Assembly (NCBI GenBank): GCA_009840595.1
Contig: VXNK01000121.1
Span: 32,124 to 95,419 of the forward strand
Length of the DNA stretch: 63,296 bases
Direction of reading: 5' to 3'
DNA from: Rhodospirillaceae bacterium
Lineage (GTDB): Bacteria; Pseudomonadota; Alphaproteobacteria; Bin65
Shown here: positions 48,903-57,684 of the stretch, piece after piece
Layout of the letters: the number at the start of each line of letters is the position of its first letter
Position numbering within the stretch: the first letter of the stretch is position 1
Program-made: the position numbers and the translations under genes
The notes under the pieces: generated by a model
The model's database searches: none
Told to the model about the DNA's origin: nothing
What the model saw: the letters and a program-made list of their open reading frames with translations, nothing else

Positions 48903-48933
48903 GCCCGGGCCGAAACCGTGTTTCGACCCGGGC
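48903..48933. terminator. Hairpin between convergent selD and selenoprotein genes
   Basis: Arms 48903-48916 and 48920-48933 pair over 14 positions with one mismatch and a 3-base loop, a very stable stem. There is no T-tract on the selD side; on the other strand the downstream sequence is GATTCTATTCG. It probably ends transcription from one or both sides. Confidence 0.6.
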
Positions 48934-48951
48934 CGGATGAAGGAGGGCGTC

Positions 48952-50082
48952 TTACTCCGCTGCTGCCGGCAGGCTCGCCCGACCGAATTCGTCGATCCCG
49001 AGTTCAGCGCGGAAATCGGCGGAAATCGCGGCCTTCTCGTCTTCGAGCGGAATGCCGATCGCGTCGGCGACCCGGTCGATGGCGTTGAAGTTGGCCGCGA
49101 TGGCCGCGGCATCGACCAGGGCGGCTTCGCCCATCCGTTCGATCACGGCATCGCGCGCCGCGTCCGTCGCTTCGTCGTCAAATTTGATCGCCGTCTCGGC
49201 CAGCCGGATCAGGACGTCGGCGTGCGGAATGCCGGTATCCTCGCCGGAATCGCCCAGAACCGCGCTGAGATCGTAGTCGTCGCCAGTATATTCGCCGCTC
49301 GCACGGAGCAGGGCCACATGGCTGGTGGTTCAGTAGACGCACTGGTTGATGGCCGAGACCCGGCCGGCAACCAGCTCGATCTGCGCGTGGGTGATGGCGC
49401 GGTACTCGGTCGAGAAATCGCGCATCTGCAACCCGTTCATGTAGAGCACGTTGGCGATGCGCCAGAAATCCCGCTGGGTATCGGGCACGGAGGAGAGCGC
49501 CCGCCGGATATGCGCGGCTGTCGGCGGGCCGGCCGGAAAGAACTCCTTCTGGAGCGGACCGTCGACGAACGGGTCCAGGGTCGGTGCAAAGGCAAGTCCG
49601 CGGTTGAGGTGTTCCTCGCCTACCGTTTCGTGCGACGGCGCGCCGTCCTGCGGTTCCGGCAAAGGCGGCGGCGCCATGCCGATGCCGCGGCAGAAGGTGT
49701 CGATAGCGACCGTGCAGGCGATTACGCCGACGATCTCGACATATTCGGTCTCGGGCAGGCCGCCGTCCTTCAGAGCCTCGAACCAGTGCCCGGCGATGCG
49801 GCCGGGATCGGTCATCATCTTGTGGACGAGTTCCACCTTGTCGTCCGGCAGCTTGCCCAGGGAATCGTGTTCGCCCTGCACGGCGTAGGGCGATAGCGCG
49901 TCCTTCCGCTCGGCGCACAGCTGGCAATACCGTGCGTTGCGGCTTTCCGCAGCCACGGCGACCCGTTCCCGAGCGGTCAGCCAGGTCCCCGGTTGGCCGA
50001 TCCGGGCCCAGACCTGCGGCAGCGCTTCCGCGATGTCGTCCCGGACAGGCAGGGGCGCGGCGTCGAAACTCAGGCTGCTCAT
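48952..50082 (-). CDS. AhpD/CMD-fold selenoprotein, Sec251 encoded by in-frame TGA
   Basis: Read from ATG 50082, this frame meets one TGA at 49332-49330 and continues to TAA at 48954-48952, giving 376 residues with selenocysteine at 251. Around the TGA the protein reads INQCVY-U-TTSHVALLR, which is the CxxC-x3-H active site of AhpD-type carboxymuconolactone decarboxylase-fold peroxidases with the second cysteine replaced by Sec (Cys248, Sec251, His255). The residues after TGA are needed to complete that motif. An N-terminal partner domain has Cys53-x-x-Cys56 (ARYCQLCAERK). Likely function is a thiol/selenol peroxidase or disulfide reductase; the substrate is unknown. The ribosome-binding site AAGGAGGG is excellent. 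It is convergent with a complete selABCD set, and a SECIS-like hairpin follows the TGA. Without recoding, only a 250-residue product lacking the active site would be made. Confidence 0.88.
49295..49329 (-). promoter_or_regulatory. Candidate bacterial SECIS element
   Basis: In the mRNA the 18 bases after the UGA are followed by CUGCUC-CGUGC-GAGCGG (49311 down to 49295), a 6-bp stem (one U-G pair) with a five-base loop. The loop starts 24 bases after the UGA and has G as its second base, as bacterial SECIS models require (loop 16-37 bases from UGA, G in the first two loop positions). The hairpin lies in the coding sequence of the selenoprotein. Confidence 0.65.
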
Positions 50083-50290
50083 CGGCAACCCTCCTTGTTT
50101 TGACGGCGATGGCAGCCAAGGTAGCGGGACGCCGAACTGCCGGCAAGCGGCAACCCTCTCTCCAATACCTTTCGGTGCAAGCCCGCGCGGTGGCCCTGCA
50201 CTTTCGGCATGACCGCAGCGGTATTTTGGTCTAATCCGGCGCGCCACCCGTTGTTCGGCCAACGGGGCGACGAGAAACGAAAGGAAACCG

Positions 50291-51841
50291 ATGCCCTCCG
50301 AGAGACGCGGCCGCAGCGGCAGACGCCGGCGCGGCGGCGGCGAAGTTCCGGCTGAAGCCCGGGAGCCTGCAATCCGGCCGCAACCGCGCCGGCTGTTCGA
50401 TCCGGTGCCCGCGGTCTCGGAAGACGAGCTCGAAGCGATCCACCGGACGGCGCTCACCGTGCTCCAGGAGATCGGCATCGACCTCTTGCACGACGAGGCG
50501 AAGGCGATCCTCAAGGAAGCGGGCGCCGATGTGGCGCCCGACGGCAACCGCGTCCGCTTTCCGTCCGATCTTGTCGAGGCGCAGATCGGCAAACCGCCGG
50601 AAACTTTCGAATTCTATTGCCGAAACCCGAAGCGCACCCTCATCTTCGGCGGCGACCGGCTCGTCTTCGGCGCGGTCAGCAGCACGCCCAACGCCGCCGA
50701 CTTCGAGGGCGGCCGCCGGGTCGGCAATTTCGAGGACTACAAGCAGTTTCTACGCCTGGGGCAGGTGCTGCCGGCGATCCACATGTGGGGCGGATACCCG
50801 GTCGAACCGACCGACATCCACCCGAGCGTGCGCCATCTCGATGCGCTGCACGCCGCGCTGACCATGACCGACAAGCCGATCCACGCCTACAGCCTGGGCC
50901 GGGAGCGGGTGCTGGACGGCATCGAACTGTCCCGCATCGCCCGGGGGGTCGATCATGAGACGCTGGAGCGCGAACCGTCGGTCATCACGGTGATCAATTC
51001 CAGCTCGCCGCTGCGCCTCGACAAGCCGATGGTCGAGGGCATCCTGCGCATGGGCGACCGTGGCCAGCCGGTCGTCATGACGCCCTTCACCTTGGCCGGC
51101 GCCATGGCGCCGGTGACGCTGGCCGGCGCCGTGGCCCAGCAGAATGCAGAATTCCTCGCCGGCCTGACGATCCATCAGTTGAACAGTCCCGGCGCGCCGT
51201 TCCTCTATGGCGGCTTTACCTCGAACGTCGATATGCGCAGCGGCGCGCCGGCCTTCGGCACGCCGGAATACATGAAATCGGCCCTGGTCGGCGGCCAGTT
51301 CGCCCGGCGCTACCGGGTGCCGTACCGCTCGTCCAACGTCAACGCGGCCAATGCGGTCGACGCCCAGGCGGCTTACGAGAGCGTGTTCTCGCTGTGGGGC
51401 GCGGTAATGGGCGGCGCCCATCTGTTCAAGCACGCCGCCGGCTGGATGGAAGGCGGGCTCCAGGCCTCGTTCGAGAAGATGGTGCTGGACGCCGACCTGC
51501 TGGACATGGTGGCCTCCTTCCTCGAGCCGTTCCGGGTCGACGAGGCCGAACTGGCGCTCGACGCGATGCGCGAGGTCGGGCCCGGCGGCCACTATTTCGG
51601 CGCCGAGCACACCCAGTCGCGCTACAAGACCGCCTTCTTCGCGCCGATGGTTTCCGACTGGCGCAACTACGAGGCCTGGTCCGGTGCCGGCTCGCCGACC
51701 GCGGCCGACCATCTGCACCGGCTCTACAAGGAAAAGCTGGCGCTATACAGGGCGCCGCCGATGGACCCGGCGGTCCGCGAAGAACTCGATGCCTTCGTCG
51801 CCCGGCGCAAGGAAGAAGGCGGAGTCCCGACCGATTTTTAG
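50291..51841 (+). CDS. MttB-family (non-pyrrolysine) methyltransferase
   Basis: A 516-residue TIM-barrel protein of the trimethylamine methyltransferase superfamily. True MttB carries pyrrolysine at an in-frame TAG; this gene has none, so it belongs to the much larger non-Pyl group, some of which (MtgB type) demethylate glycine betaine or related quaternary amines with a corrinoid partner. Recognisable segments are TALTVLQEIGIDLLHDEA, GAVSSTPNAADFEGGRRVG, the segment ending AAHLFKHAAGWMEGGL-like (here GGAHLFKHAAGWMEGG) and VGPGGHYFGAEHTQSRY. A basic, low-complexity N-terminus (residues 2-35) precedes it. No corrinoid protein is nearby, so the acceptor is unknown. It is 47 bases before the dehydrogenase gene and probably co-transcribed with it. 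Confidence 0.88.
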   Translation: MPSERRGRSGRRRRGGGEVPAEAREPAIRPQPRRLFDPVPAVSEDELEAIHRTALTVLQEIGIDLLHDEAKAILKEAGADVAPDGNRVRFPSDLVEAQIGKPPETFEFYCRNPKRTLIFGGDRLVFGAVSSTPNAADFEGGRRVGNFEDYKQFLRLGQVLPAIHMWGGYPVEPTDIHPSVRHLDALHAALTMTDKPIHAYSLGRERVLDGIELSRIARGVDHETLEREPSVITVINSSSPLRLDKPMVEGILRMGDRGQPVVMTPFTLAGAMAPVTLAGAVAQQNAEFLAGLTIHQLNSPGAPFLYGGFTSNVDMRSGAPAFGTPEYMKSALVGGQFARRYRVPYRSSNVNAANAVDAQAAYESVFSLWGAVMGGAHLFKHAAGWMEGGLQASFEKMVLDADLLDMVASFLEPFRVDEAELALDAMREVGPGGHYFGAEHTQSRYKTAFFAPMVSDWRNYEAWSGAGSPTAADHLHRLYKEKLALYRAPPMDPAVREELDAFVARRKEEGGVPTDF

Positions 51842-51888
51842 CGGAAACCGCCGTCGGGCCGGCGCCGGCGGCAAAGCGGAGCGAAGGG

Positions 51889-54318
51889 ATGAAATCGCAC
51901 TTTCAGGCGGCAGTCATAGGCGGCGGCGTGGTCGGCGCCAGCGTGCTCTACCATCTGACCAAAGCCGGCTGGAAAGACGTCGCGTTGTTCGAACGCTCCG
52001 AACTGACCAGCGGTTCGACCTGGCACGCCGCCGGGGGTATGCACACGCTGAACGGCGACCCGGACGTTTCGGCGCTCCAGCGCTACACGATCGACCTGTA
52101 CCGGGAGATCGAGGAAATCTCCGGCCAGTCCTGCGGCGTCCACCTGACCGGCGGCGTCATACTGGCCGACACGCCCGATCGCATGGACTGGCTGAAAACC
52201 GCCCGCGCGATCGGCCGCTACATGAAACTGGATACCGAACTGGTGACGCCGCAGGAAGCCCATGAGTTGTTTCCGCTGATCGATCCCGCCTGCTTCGTCG
52301 GCGGCCTGTACGACCCCGTGGAAGGCCATGTCGATCCGTCGGGCGTGACCCAGGCCTACGCGAAATCGGCACGGATCGGCGGGGCGGAGATCTATCTTCA
52401 GACCAAGGTCGAGGATTTGCAGCCGAGACCGGACGGCAGCTGGGACGTCGTGACCGAAAAGGGCACGGTCCATGCCGAGCATGTCGTCAATGCCGGCGGC
52501 CTTTGGGCGCGCGAGGTCGGCCGCATGGTTGGCCTGGAACTGCCGGTGCTCGCGATGGAGCACATGTATCTGCTGACCGACGAAATTCCGGAAGTGACCG
52601 CTTTCAACGAATCGACCGGCCGCCAGATGATGCACGCCCTCGATTTCGGCGGCGAGATCTACACCCGCCAGGAAGGCAAGGGCATGCTGATCGGCACCTA
52701 CGAAAAGGCTGCCAAGCCCTGGTCGCCGAAGACGACGCCCTGGGACTTCGGCCACGAATTGCTCCCGCCCGACCTCGACCGGATCACGCCGTCGCTGGAA
52801 ATCGGCTTCAGGCATTTTCCGCCCTACGGCCGCGCCGGCATCAAGCAGATCGTCAACGGCCCGTTCACCTTCGCGCCGGACGGCAATCCGCTGGTCGGAC
52901 CGGTTCGCGGCCTGAAGAACTACTGGTGCGCCTGCGCCGTGATGGCCGGCTTCAGCCAGGGTGGCGGCGTCGGGCTGACGCTCGCCAACTGGATGACGGA
53001 GGGCGATCCCGGCTTCGACGTGTTCGGCATGGACGTCGCGCGCTTCGGCGACTGGGCAACGCTTGCCTATACCAACGCCAAGGTGCGGGAAAACTACAGC
53101 CGCCGGTTCAACGTGCCGTTTCCGAACGAGGAGCTGCCGGCCGGCCGGCCCCTGCGCACCACGCCGCTCTACGATCGCTTCAAGGCGCGAGGCGCTGTGT
53201 TCGGCGCGGCCTACGGACTGGAATACCCGCTCTGGTTCGCCGACGAGGGCGAACTGGCGGAAGACATCGTCAGCTTCCGGCGTTCCAACGATTTCGCCAA
53301 TGTCGGGCGCGAAGCCGCAGCGGTGCGCGATGGAGTCGGCGTCTACGAGTCGTCCGGTTTCGCGAAATATTCGGTGACCGGCCCGGGCGCGGAAATCTGG
53401 CTGTCCCGGATTCTGACCAACCGGACGCCGCGGCTAGGGCGGGTCGTCCTGAGCCCGATGCTGAATCCTGAGGGCAAGCTGATCGGCGACTTTACCGTCG
53501 CCAAGACGGGCGACGAGGAATTCTACGTTGTCGGTTCCGGCCCGGCGGAGAAATACCATATGCGCTGGTTCGAAGCGCATCTGCCGGACGACGGTTCGGT
53601 CGCGGTGCGCGCGCTCGGCCTCGACCGTGTCGGCCTGATGATCGCCGGACCGGCGGCGCGCGACCTGTTGCAGGCCGTGACGGAGGCCGACGTTTCGGCC
53701 GAAGCCTTCCGCTTTCTCGATATCCGGGCCATGGATATCGGCCCGGCGCCGGCACTGGTCGGCCGGATCTCGTATACCGGCGATTTGGGCTATGAAATCT
53801 GGATAGCGCCGGAATACCAGATTGCGGTGTACGACCTGCTCATGGAAGCTGGCGCGCCGTTCGGCCTCAAGCCCTTCGGTCTCCGGGCGCTGGACAGCCT
53901 GAGGCTGGAAAAAAGTTTCGGCGCCTGGGCCTTCGAATACCGGCCGGTCTACGGCTCCTATGAAGCCGGCCTCGGCCGTTTCGTCGATCTCGCGAAGAAC
54001 GATTTCATCGGCCGCGACGCGGCGCTCAGGGAAAAGGAAGAGGGCGGCGCACGGCGGCTCGTCGCCATGGCGGTCGACGTTTCCGACGCCGATCCGTTTC
54101 GCGACGAACCGATCTGGCACGACGGCGCCGTCGTCGGCCGGGTGACGTCAGGCGGCTATGCCCATGTGGCGCAGCAATCGGTGGCGCTCGGCTATCTGCC
54201 GCGGGGCGTGGCGGAAAATCCCGGCCGCCTGGAAGTCGAAATCCTCGGCGAGCGGTGCGCCGCACGAATTCTCGAAGAACCGCTGTTCGATCCGGCCGGC
54301 GCGCGCATGCGCGGATAG
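51889..54318 (+). CDS. Dimethylglycine/sarcosine dehydrogenase-like FAD protein with GcvT domain
   Basis: An 809-residue two-part enzyme. The N-terminal FAD-dependent amine oxidase domain has AVIGGGVVGASVLYHL and the segment SGSTWHAAGG, whose His is the covalent FAD site in mammalian dimethylglycine dehydrogenase. The C-terminal half is a GcvT/aminomethyltransferase fold (YDRFKARGAVFGAAYGLEYP, FRRSNDFANVGREAAAVRDG, GDLGYEIWI), which passes the one-carbon unit to tetrahydrofolate. The reaction should be oxidative N-demethylation of a methylated amine. Together with the MttB-like gene just upstream it suggests stepwise demethylation of a betaine or similar osmolyte; the exact substrate is inference. 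Confidence 0.9.
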   Translation: MKSHFQAAVIGGGVVGASVLYHLTKAGWKDVALFERSELTSGSTWHAAGGMHTLNGDPDVSALQRYTIDLYREIEEISGQSCGVHLTGGVILADTPDRMDWLKTARAIGRYMKLDTELVTPQEAHELFPLIDPACFVGGLYDPVEGHVDPSGVTQAYAKSARIGGAEIYLQTKVEDLQPRPDGSWDVVTEKGTVHAEHVVNAGGLWAREVGRMVGLELPVLAMEHMYLLTDEIPEVTAFNESTGRQMMHALDFGGEIYTRQEGKGMLIGTYEKAAKPWSPKTTPWDFGHELLPPDLDRITPSLEIGFRHFPPYGRAGIKQIVNGPFTFAPDGNPLVGPVRGLKNYWCACAVMAGFSQGGGVGLTLANWMTEGDPGFDVFGMDVARFGDWATLAYTNAKVRENYSRRFNVPFPNEELPAGRPLRTTPLYDRFKARGAVFGAAYGLEYPLWFADEGELAEDIVSFRRSNDFANVGREAAAVRDGVGVYESSGFAKYSVTGPGAEIWLSRILTNRTPRLGRVVLSPMLNPEGKLIGDFTVAKTGDEEFYVVGSGPAEKYHMRWFEAHLPDDGSVAVRALGLDRVGLMIAGPAARDLLQAVTEADVSAEAFRFLDIRAMDIGPAPALVGRISYTGDLGYEIWIAPEYQIAVYDLLMEAGAPFGLKPFGLRALDSLRLEKSFGAWAFEYRPVYGSYEAGLGRFVDLAKNDFIGRDAALREKEEGGARRLVAMAVDVSDADPFRDEPIWHDGAVVGRVTSGGYAHVAQQSVALGYLPRGVAENPGRLEVEILGERCAARILEEPLFDPAGARMRG

Positions 54319-54445
54319 CGGTTTCGAAGCCGTTGTGCGGTGATTGGCGCGCTGCCAGTCGCGCGACCTGCTACTATCTCCGTCACGCGGCAAGGGCCGG
54401 CGGCAGGCCGCCGCTGAGCCAGGCAGGAGCGCCGGAGGTTACCGG

Positions 54446-54661
54446 GTGGACAGGATCGCCGAATTTCTCGCGATGGGCGGCTATGCCGCCTATGTCTGGC
54501 CGGCGCTCGGCCTGACGGCGGCGGTCATGATCGGACTGGCTTGGCAGTCCTCGCACCGCCTGCGGCAGGAGGAACGGGCCGCGGCGGAACTCGAACGGTC
54601 GCGGAAAGCCGGATCGCAAGCGGCGGGGGACGCGGACGGGGAGGCGGAAATTGCGGCCTAA
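54446..54661 (+). CDS. ccmD: Haem exporter protein CcmD
   Basis: CcmD is a tiny membrane protein needed to release haem-loaded CcmE from CcmABC. The 71-residue product starts at GTG 54446 (VDRIAEFLAMGGYAAYVWPA), behind GGAGG. It has one membrane segment (about 10-32) containing the family motif GGYAAYVWPALGLT and a charged tail. It overlaps ccmE by 11 bases. The ccmABC genes that usually precede it are not here; a dehydrogenase gene lies upstream instead. Confidence 0.88.
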   Translation: MDRIAEFLAMGGYAAYVWPALGLTAAVMIGLAWQSSHRLRQEERAAAELERSRKAGSQAAGDADGEAEIAA

Positions 54662-55121
54662 ACGGCGGCGCCTGGCGTTCCTGTCGGTCGGCCTCGTTCT
54701 GCTCGGCGTGGCGGTCGCGCTGGTGCTGACGGCGCTGGAGGACGGCGTCACCTTCTTCTACACGCCCTCGAAAGTCGCGGCGAACGACGTGCCTGCCGGA
54801 CAGCAGTTCCGGCTCGGCGGACTGGTCGAGCGAGGCACCCGCCGGAACCTGGGGGACGGATTGAGCGTCGCCTTCCGGGTCACCGATTGCATCCACAGCC
54901 TGCAAGTCGTCTACAAGGGCGTATTGCCGGACCTGTTCCGGGAAGGTCAGGGCGTCGTGGCGATCGGCCGGCTGGAAACCGGCGGCGTTTTCCGCGCCGA
55001 TACGATCCTTGCCAAGCATGACGAAAACTACATGCCGAAAGACCTTGCCGATCAGCTGAAGGAACAGGGGCAATGGCACGCCGACGGCGGTGGCAAACCG
55101 TGCGCCGAAGCCAAATCCTGA
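54651..55121 (+). CDS. ccmE: Cytochrome c maturation haem chaperone CcmE
   Basis: CcmE binds haem covalently in the periplasm and passes it to CcmF. The 156-residue protein has an N-terminal anchor (about 9-29) and an OB-fold. His123 and Tyr127 in AKHDENYMP match the haem-attachment His130 and Tyr134 of E. coli. The start is TTG at 54651, within the end of ccmD, and no later ATG is possible without losing the anchor. Confidence 0.94.
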   Translation: MRPKRRRLAFLSVGLVLLGVAVALVLTALEDGVTFFYTPSKVAANDVPAGQQFRLGGLVERGTRRNLGDGLSVAFRVTDCIHSLQVVYKGVLPDLFREGQGVVAIGRLETGGVFRADTILAKHDENYMPKDLADQLKEQGQWHADGGGKPCAEAKS

Positions 55122-55137
55122 CCCGGAGGCCGGCGGC

Positions 55138-57123
55138 ATGAGCGCGGAGATCGGCCATTTCGCCCTGATCGTTGCCGCCGTTCTGGCGCTCGGCCAGAGC
55201 GTTTTCCCGATGGCCGGTGCCGTCCGGCGCCACGGCGCGCTGATGGCGCTCGGCGGCACGCTGGCGACCGGTCAATTCGTCTTCGTGGCGATCGCGTTCG
55301 GCGCGCTGACCTGGGCTTTCGTGACGTCCGATTTCTCGGTCGCCAACGTGGTCCAGAACTCGCACAGCGCCAAGCCGCTGCTCTACAAGATCACCGGCGT
55401 CTGGGGTAACCACGAAGGCTCGATGGTGCTCTGGTGCCTGATCCTGAGCCTGTTCGGCGCCTGCGTCGGTTGGTTCGGCGGCAATGTCGCGCCGGGGCTG
55501 CGGGCGCGAGTGATCGCCGTGCAGGGTATGATCGGGCTGGCCTTTCTCGCCTTCGTCCTGCTGACCTCGAACCCGTTCGACAGGGTGAATCCGATGCCGC
55601 CGGACGGGCGGGGCCTCAACCCGATCCTGCAGGACCCCGGCCTCGCCTTCCATCCGCCGCTGCTCTACCTGGGCTATGTCGGCTTCTCGGTCACCTTCGC
55701 CTTCGCCGTCGCGGCGCTTCTGGAGGGCGGGGTGGATGCTGCCTGGGGCCGCTGGGTGCGGCCCTGGGCCCTGGCCGCCTGGAGCTTCCTCACCCTCGGC
55801 ATCGCGCTCGGCAGCTGGTGGGCTTACTACGAGCTGGGCTGGGGCGGGTTCTGGTTCTGGGACCCGGTGGAGAATGCCTCCTTCATGCCCTGGTTGGTCG
55901 GCACCGCCCTGTTGCACAGCGCCATCGTCGCCGAAAAGCGGGATGCCTTAAAAAGCTGGTCTATCCTGCTGGCGATCCTCACCTTTTCGCTCAGCCTGCT
56001 GGGAACTTTCCTGGTCCGCTCCGGCGTGCTCACCTCGGTCCACACCTTCGCGACCGATCCGGAACGCGGCCTGTTCATTCTCGCCATCCTGGCCGTCACC
56101 ATCGGCGGCGCGCTGGTCTTCTACGCCTGGCGCGCGCCGGCGCTCAAGGGCGGCGGCCTGTTCCGGCCGGTCTCGCGCGAGGGTGCGCTGATCGTCAACA
56201 ACCTTCTGATGACCGTGGCGGCGCTGACGGTCCTGTTCGGCACCCTCTATCCGCTGATCGTCGATGCGCTCGGCCTCGGCAAGATCAGCGTCGGGCCGCC
56301 CTATTTCAACGCCACCTTCGTGCCCTTGATGGCGCCCTTGATCCTCGCCATGGGGATCGCGCCGTTCCTGCCCTGGAAACGGGCCGACCTGGCCGGTGCG
56401 CTGGACCGGCTGAAACTGATCGTCGCTGTCACGATCGGCGCGGCGGCTGTCGTCGTTTTCCTGGAAGACCGGTACAGTTTCGCCGCCGCTCTGGGCATCG
56501 GCCTCGCGGTCTGGGCGATCGGCGCGTCCGCCTTCGAGCTTGCGAGCCGGGTTCGCCTGTTCCGCGCGCCGTTCGGCGAAAGCCTGCGCCGCACCGCGGC
56601 CATGCCGCGCTCGGCCTGGGGCATGACGCTCGCCCATGCCGCCGCCGGCGTGGTCGTCGCCGGGATCACGGCATCGAGCGTCTGGCAGACCGAGATCGTC
56701 CGGGTCATGGAACCGGGCGACCGTGCGGACGTCGCCGGCTATACGGTCGCCTTTGCCGGTGTGCAGGAAGTGAGGGTCGGCAACTACCTCGCCCGGAGGG
56801 GACGCTTTACCGTGTCCGAAGGCGGCGCCGCCGTCGCAACGCTATCGCCGGAGAAGCGGATTTACCTGCCGCAACGTACGCCGACCACCGAAGCCGCCAT
56901 CCGCACCACCTGGTTCGCCGATCTCTACATCGTACTGGGCGACCCCCACGGCGAAGGCGGCCACGCCGTGCGCCTGTATCACAATCCGCTGGTGCCCTGG
57001 ATCTGGATCGGCGCCGTGCTGATGTTCCTCGGCGGCATGATTTCGCTGACCGACCGGCGTCACCGGGTCGGTGCGCCGCGGCGCTCGGTCCGGCCTGCGC
57101 CGCCACAGCCGGCGGAAGCCTGA
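55138..57123 (+). CDS. ccmF: Cytochrome c-type biogenesis protein CcmF
   Basis: CcmF is the membrane haem lyase that joins haem to apocytochrome c together with CcmH and CcmI. The 661-residue protein has about 14-15 hydrophobic segments and the WWD haem-handling motif GGFWFWDPVENASFMPW near residue 240. Conserved histidines lie in WGNHEGSMVLW, HPPLLYLGY and VLTSVHTFATDP. The ATG 55138 follows CCGGAGG. Confidence 0.97.
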   Translation: MSAEIGHFALIVAAVLALGQSVFPMAGAVRRHGALMALGGTLATGQFVFVAIAFGALTWAFVTSDFSVANVVQNSHSAKPLLYKITGVWGNHEGSMVLWCLILSLFGACVGWFGGNVAPGLRARVIAVQGMIGLAFLAFVLLTSNPFDRVNPMPPDGRGLNPILQDPGLAFHPPLLYLGYVGFSVTFAFAVAALLEGGVDAAWGRWVRPWALAAWSFLTLGIALGSWWAYYELGWGGFWFWDPVENASFMPWLVGTALLHSAIVAEKRDALKSWSILLAILTFSLSLLGTFLVRSGVLTSVHTFATDPERGLFILAILAVTIGGALVFYAWRAPALKGGGLFRPVSREGALIVNNLLMTVAALTVLFGTLYPLIVDALGLGKISVGPPYFNATFVPLMAPLILAMGIAPFLPWKRADLAGALDRLKLIVAVTIGAAAVVVFLEDRYSFAAALGIGLAVWAIGASAFELASRVRLFRAPFGESLRRTAAMPRSAWGMTLAHAAAGVVVAGITASSVWQTEIVRVMEPGDRADVAGYTVAFAGVQEVRVGNYLARRGRFTVSEGGAAVATLSPEKRIYLPQRTPTTEAAIRTTWFADLYIVLGDPHGEGGHAVRLYHNPLVPWIWIGAVLMFLGGMISLTDRRHRVGAPRRSVRPAPPQPAEA

Positions 57124-57129
57124 GGCGCT

Positions 57130-57684
57130 ATGCCGTCCCGCCGGCTGCTGTATCTGGCGCCGCTCGCGGTTTTCGCGGTCATCGCCGTGGCCGCGGCCTT
57201 CTATCTGCAGAGCGGGCGCGACCCGCGCCTGCTGCCGTCGGCGCTGATCGACAAGCCCGCGCCGGCATTCTCCGCGCCCGGCCTCGAACATGACGGCAGG
57301 ATCGTCCGGCAGGGCGTCGATAGCGCGTCGTTCGAGGGGCGCATCACGGTGCTGAATTTCTTCGCCAGCTGGTGCACGCCGTGCCTGGTCGAGCATCCGC
57401 AGATTACGGCCTTGTCGAAGACGCCGGGCGTGACCCTGGTCGGCATCAATTACAAGGACAAGCCGGCGGAGGCGGCGAACTGGCTGGCCCGGCACGGCAA
57501 TCCCTATGCCCGGATCGGCGTCGATCCGGCGGGCGAGATCGCGCCGGAATTCGGCCTGTACGGTGTGCCGGAGACCTTCCTGATCGACCGCGCCGGCCGG
57601 ATCCGGTTCAAACAGGTCGGACCGATAACGAAGCAGGTACTGGAACAGACGATCCTGCCGGCGATCGAGACGCTGAAGAAATGA
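57130..57684 (+). CDS. ccmG: Thiol:disulfide interchange protein CcmG/DsbE
   Basis: This membrane-anchored thioredoxin keeps the haem-binding cysteines of apocytochrome c reduced. The 184-residue protein has one N-terminal anchor (about 7-26) and a thioredoxin domain with Cys82-Cys85 in FFASWCTPCLVEHP and the cis-proline segment YGVPETFLID. It is six bases after ccmF and overlaps ccmH by four. Confidence 0.95.
   Translation: MPSRRLLYLAPLAVFAVIAVAAAFYLQSGRDPRLLPSALIDKPAPAFSAPGLEHDGRIVRQGVDSASFEGRITVLNFFASWCTPCLVEHPQITALSKTPGVTLVGINYKDKPAEAANWLARHGNPYARIGVDPAGEIAPEFGLYGVPETFLIDRAGRIRFKQVGPITKQVLEQTILPAIETLKK

Noticed and set aside
49330..49332. TGA as an ordinary stop or a pseudogene mutation in the AhpD-like gene
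   Set aside because: The sequence after it completes the active-site motif, there is only one interruption, the sel machinery is adjacent and a SECIS-like hairpin follows. Sequencing error remains possible but less likely.
50291..51841. Pyrrolysine in the MttB-like protein
   Set aside because: There is no in-frame TAG within the gene, and the frame is complete without recoding.
54372..54377. TACTAT as a -10 box for the ccm operon
   Set aside because: No acceptable -35 hexamer at 16-18 bases upstream.
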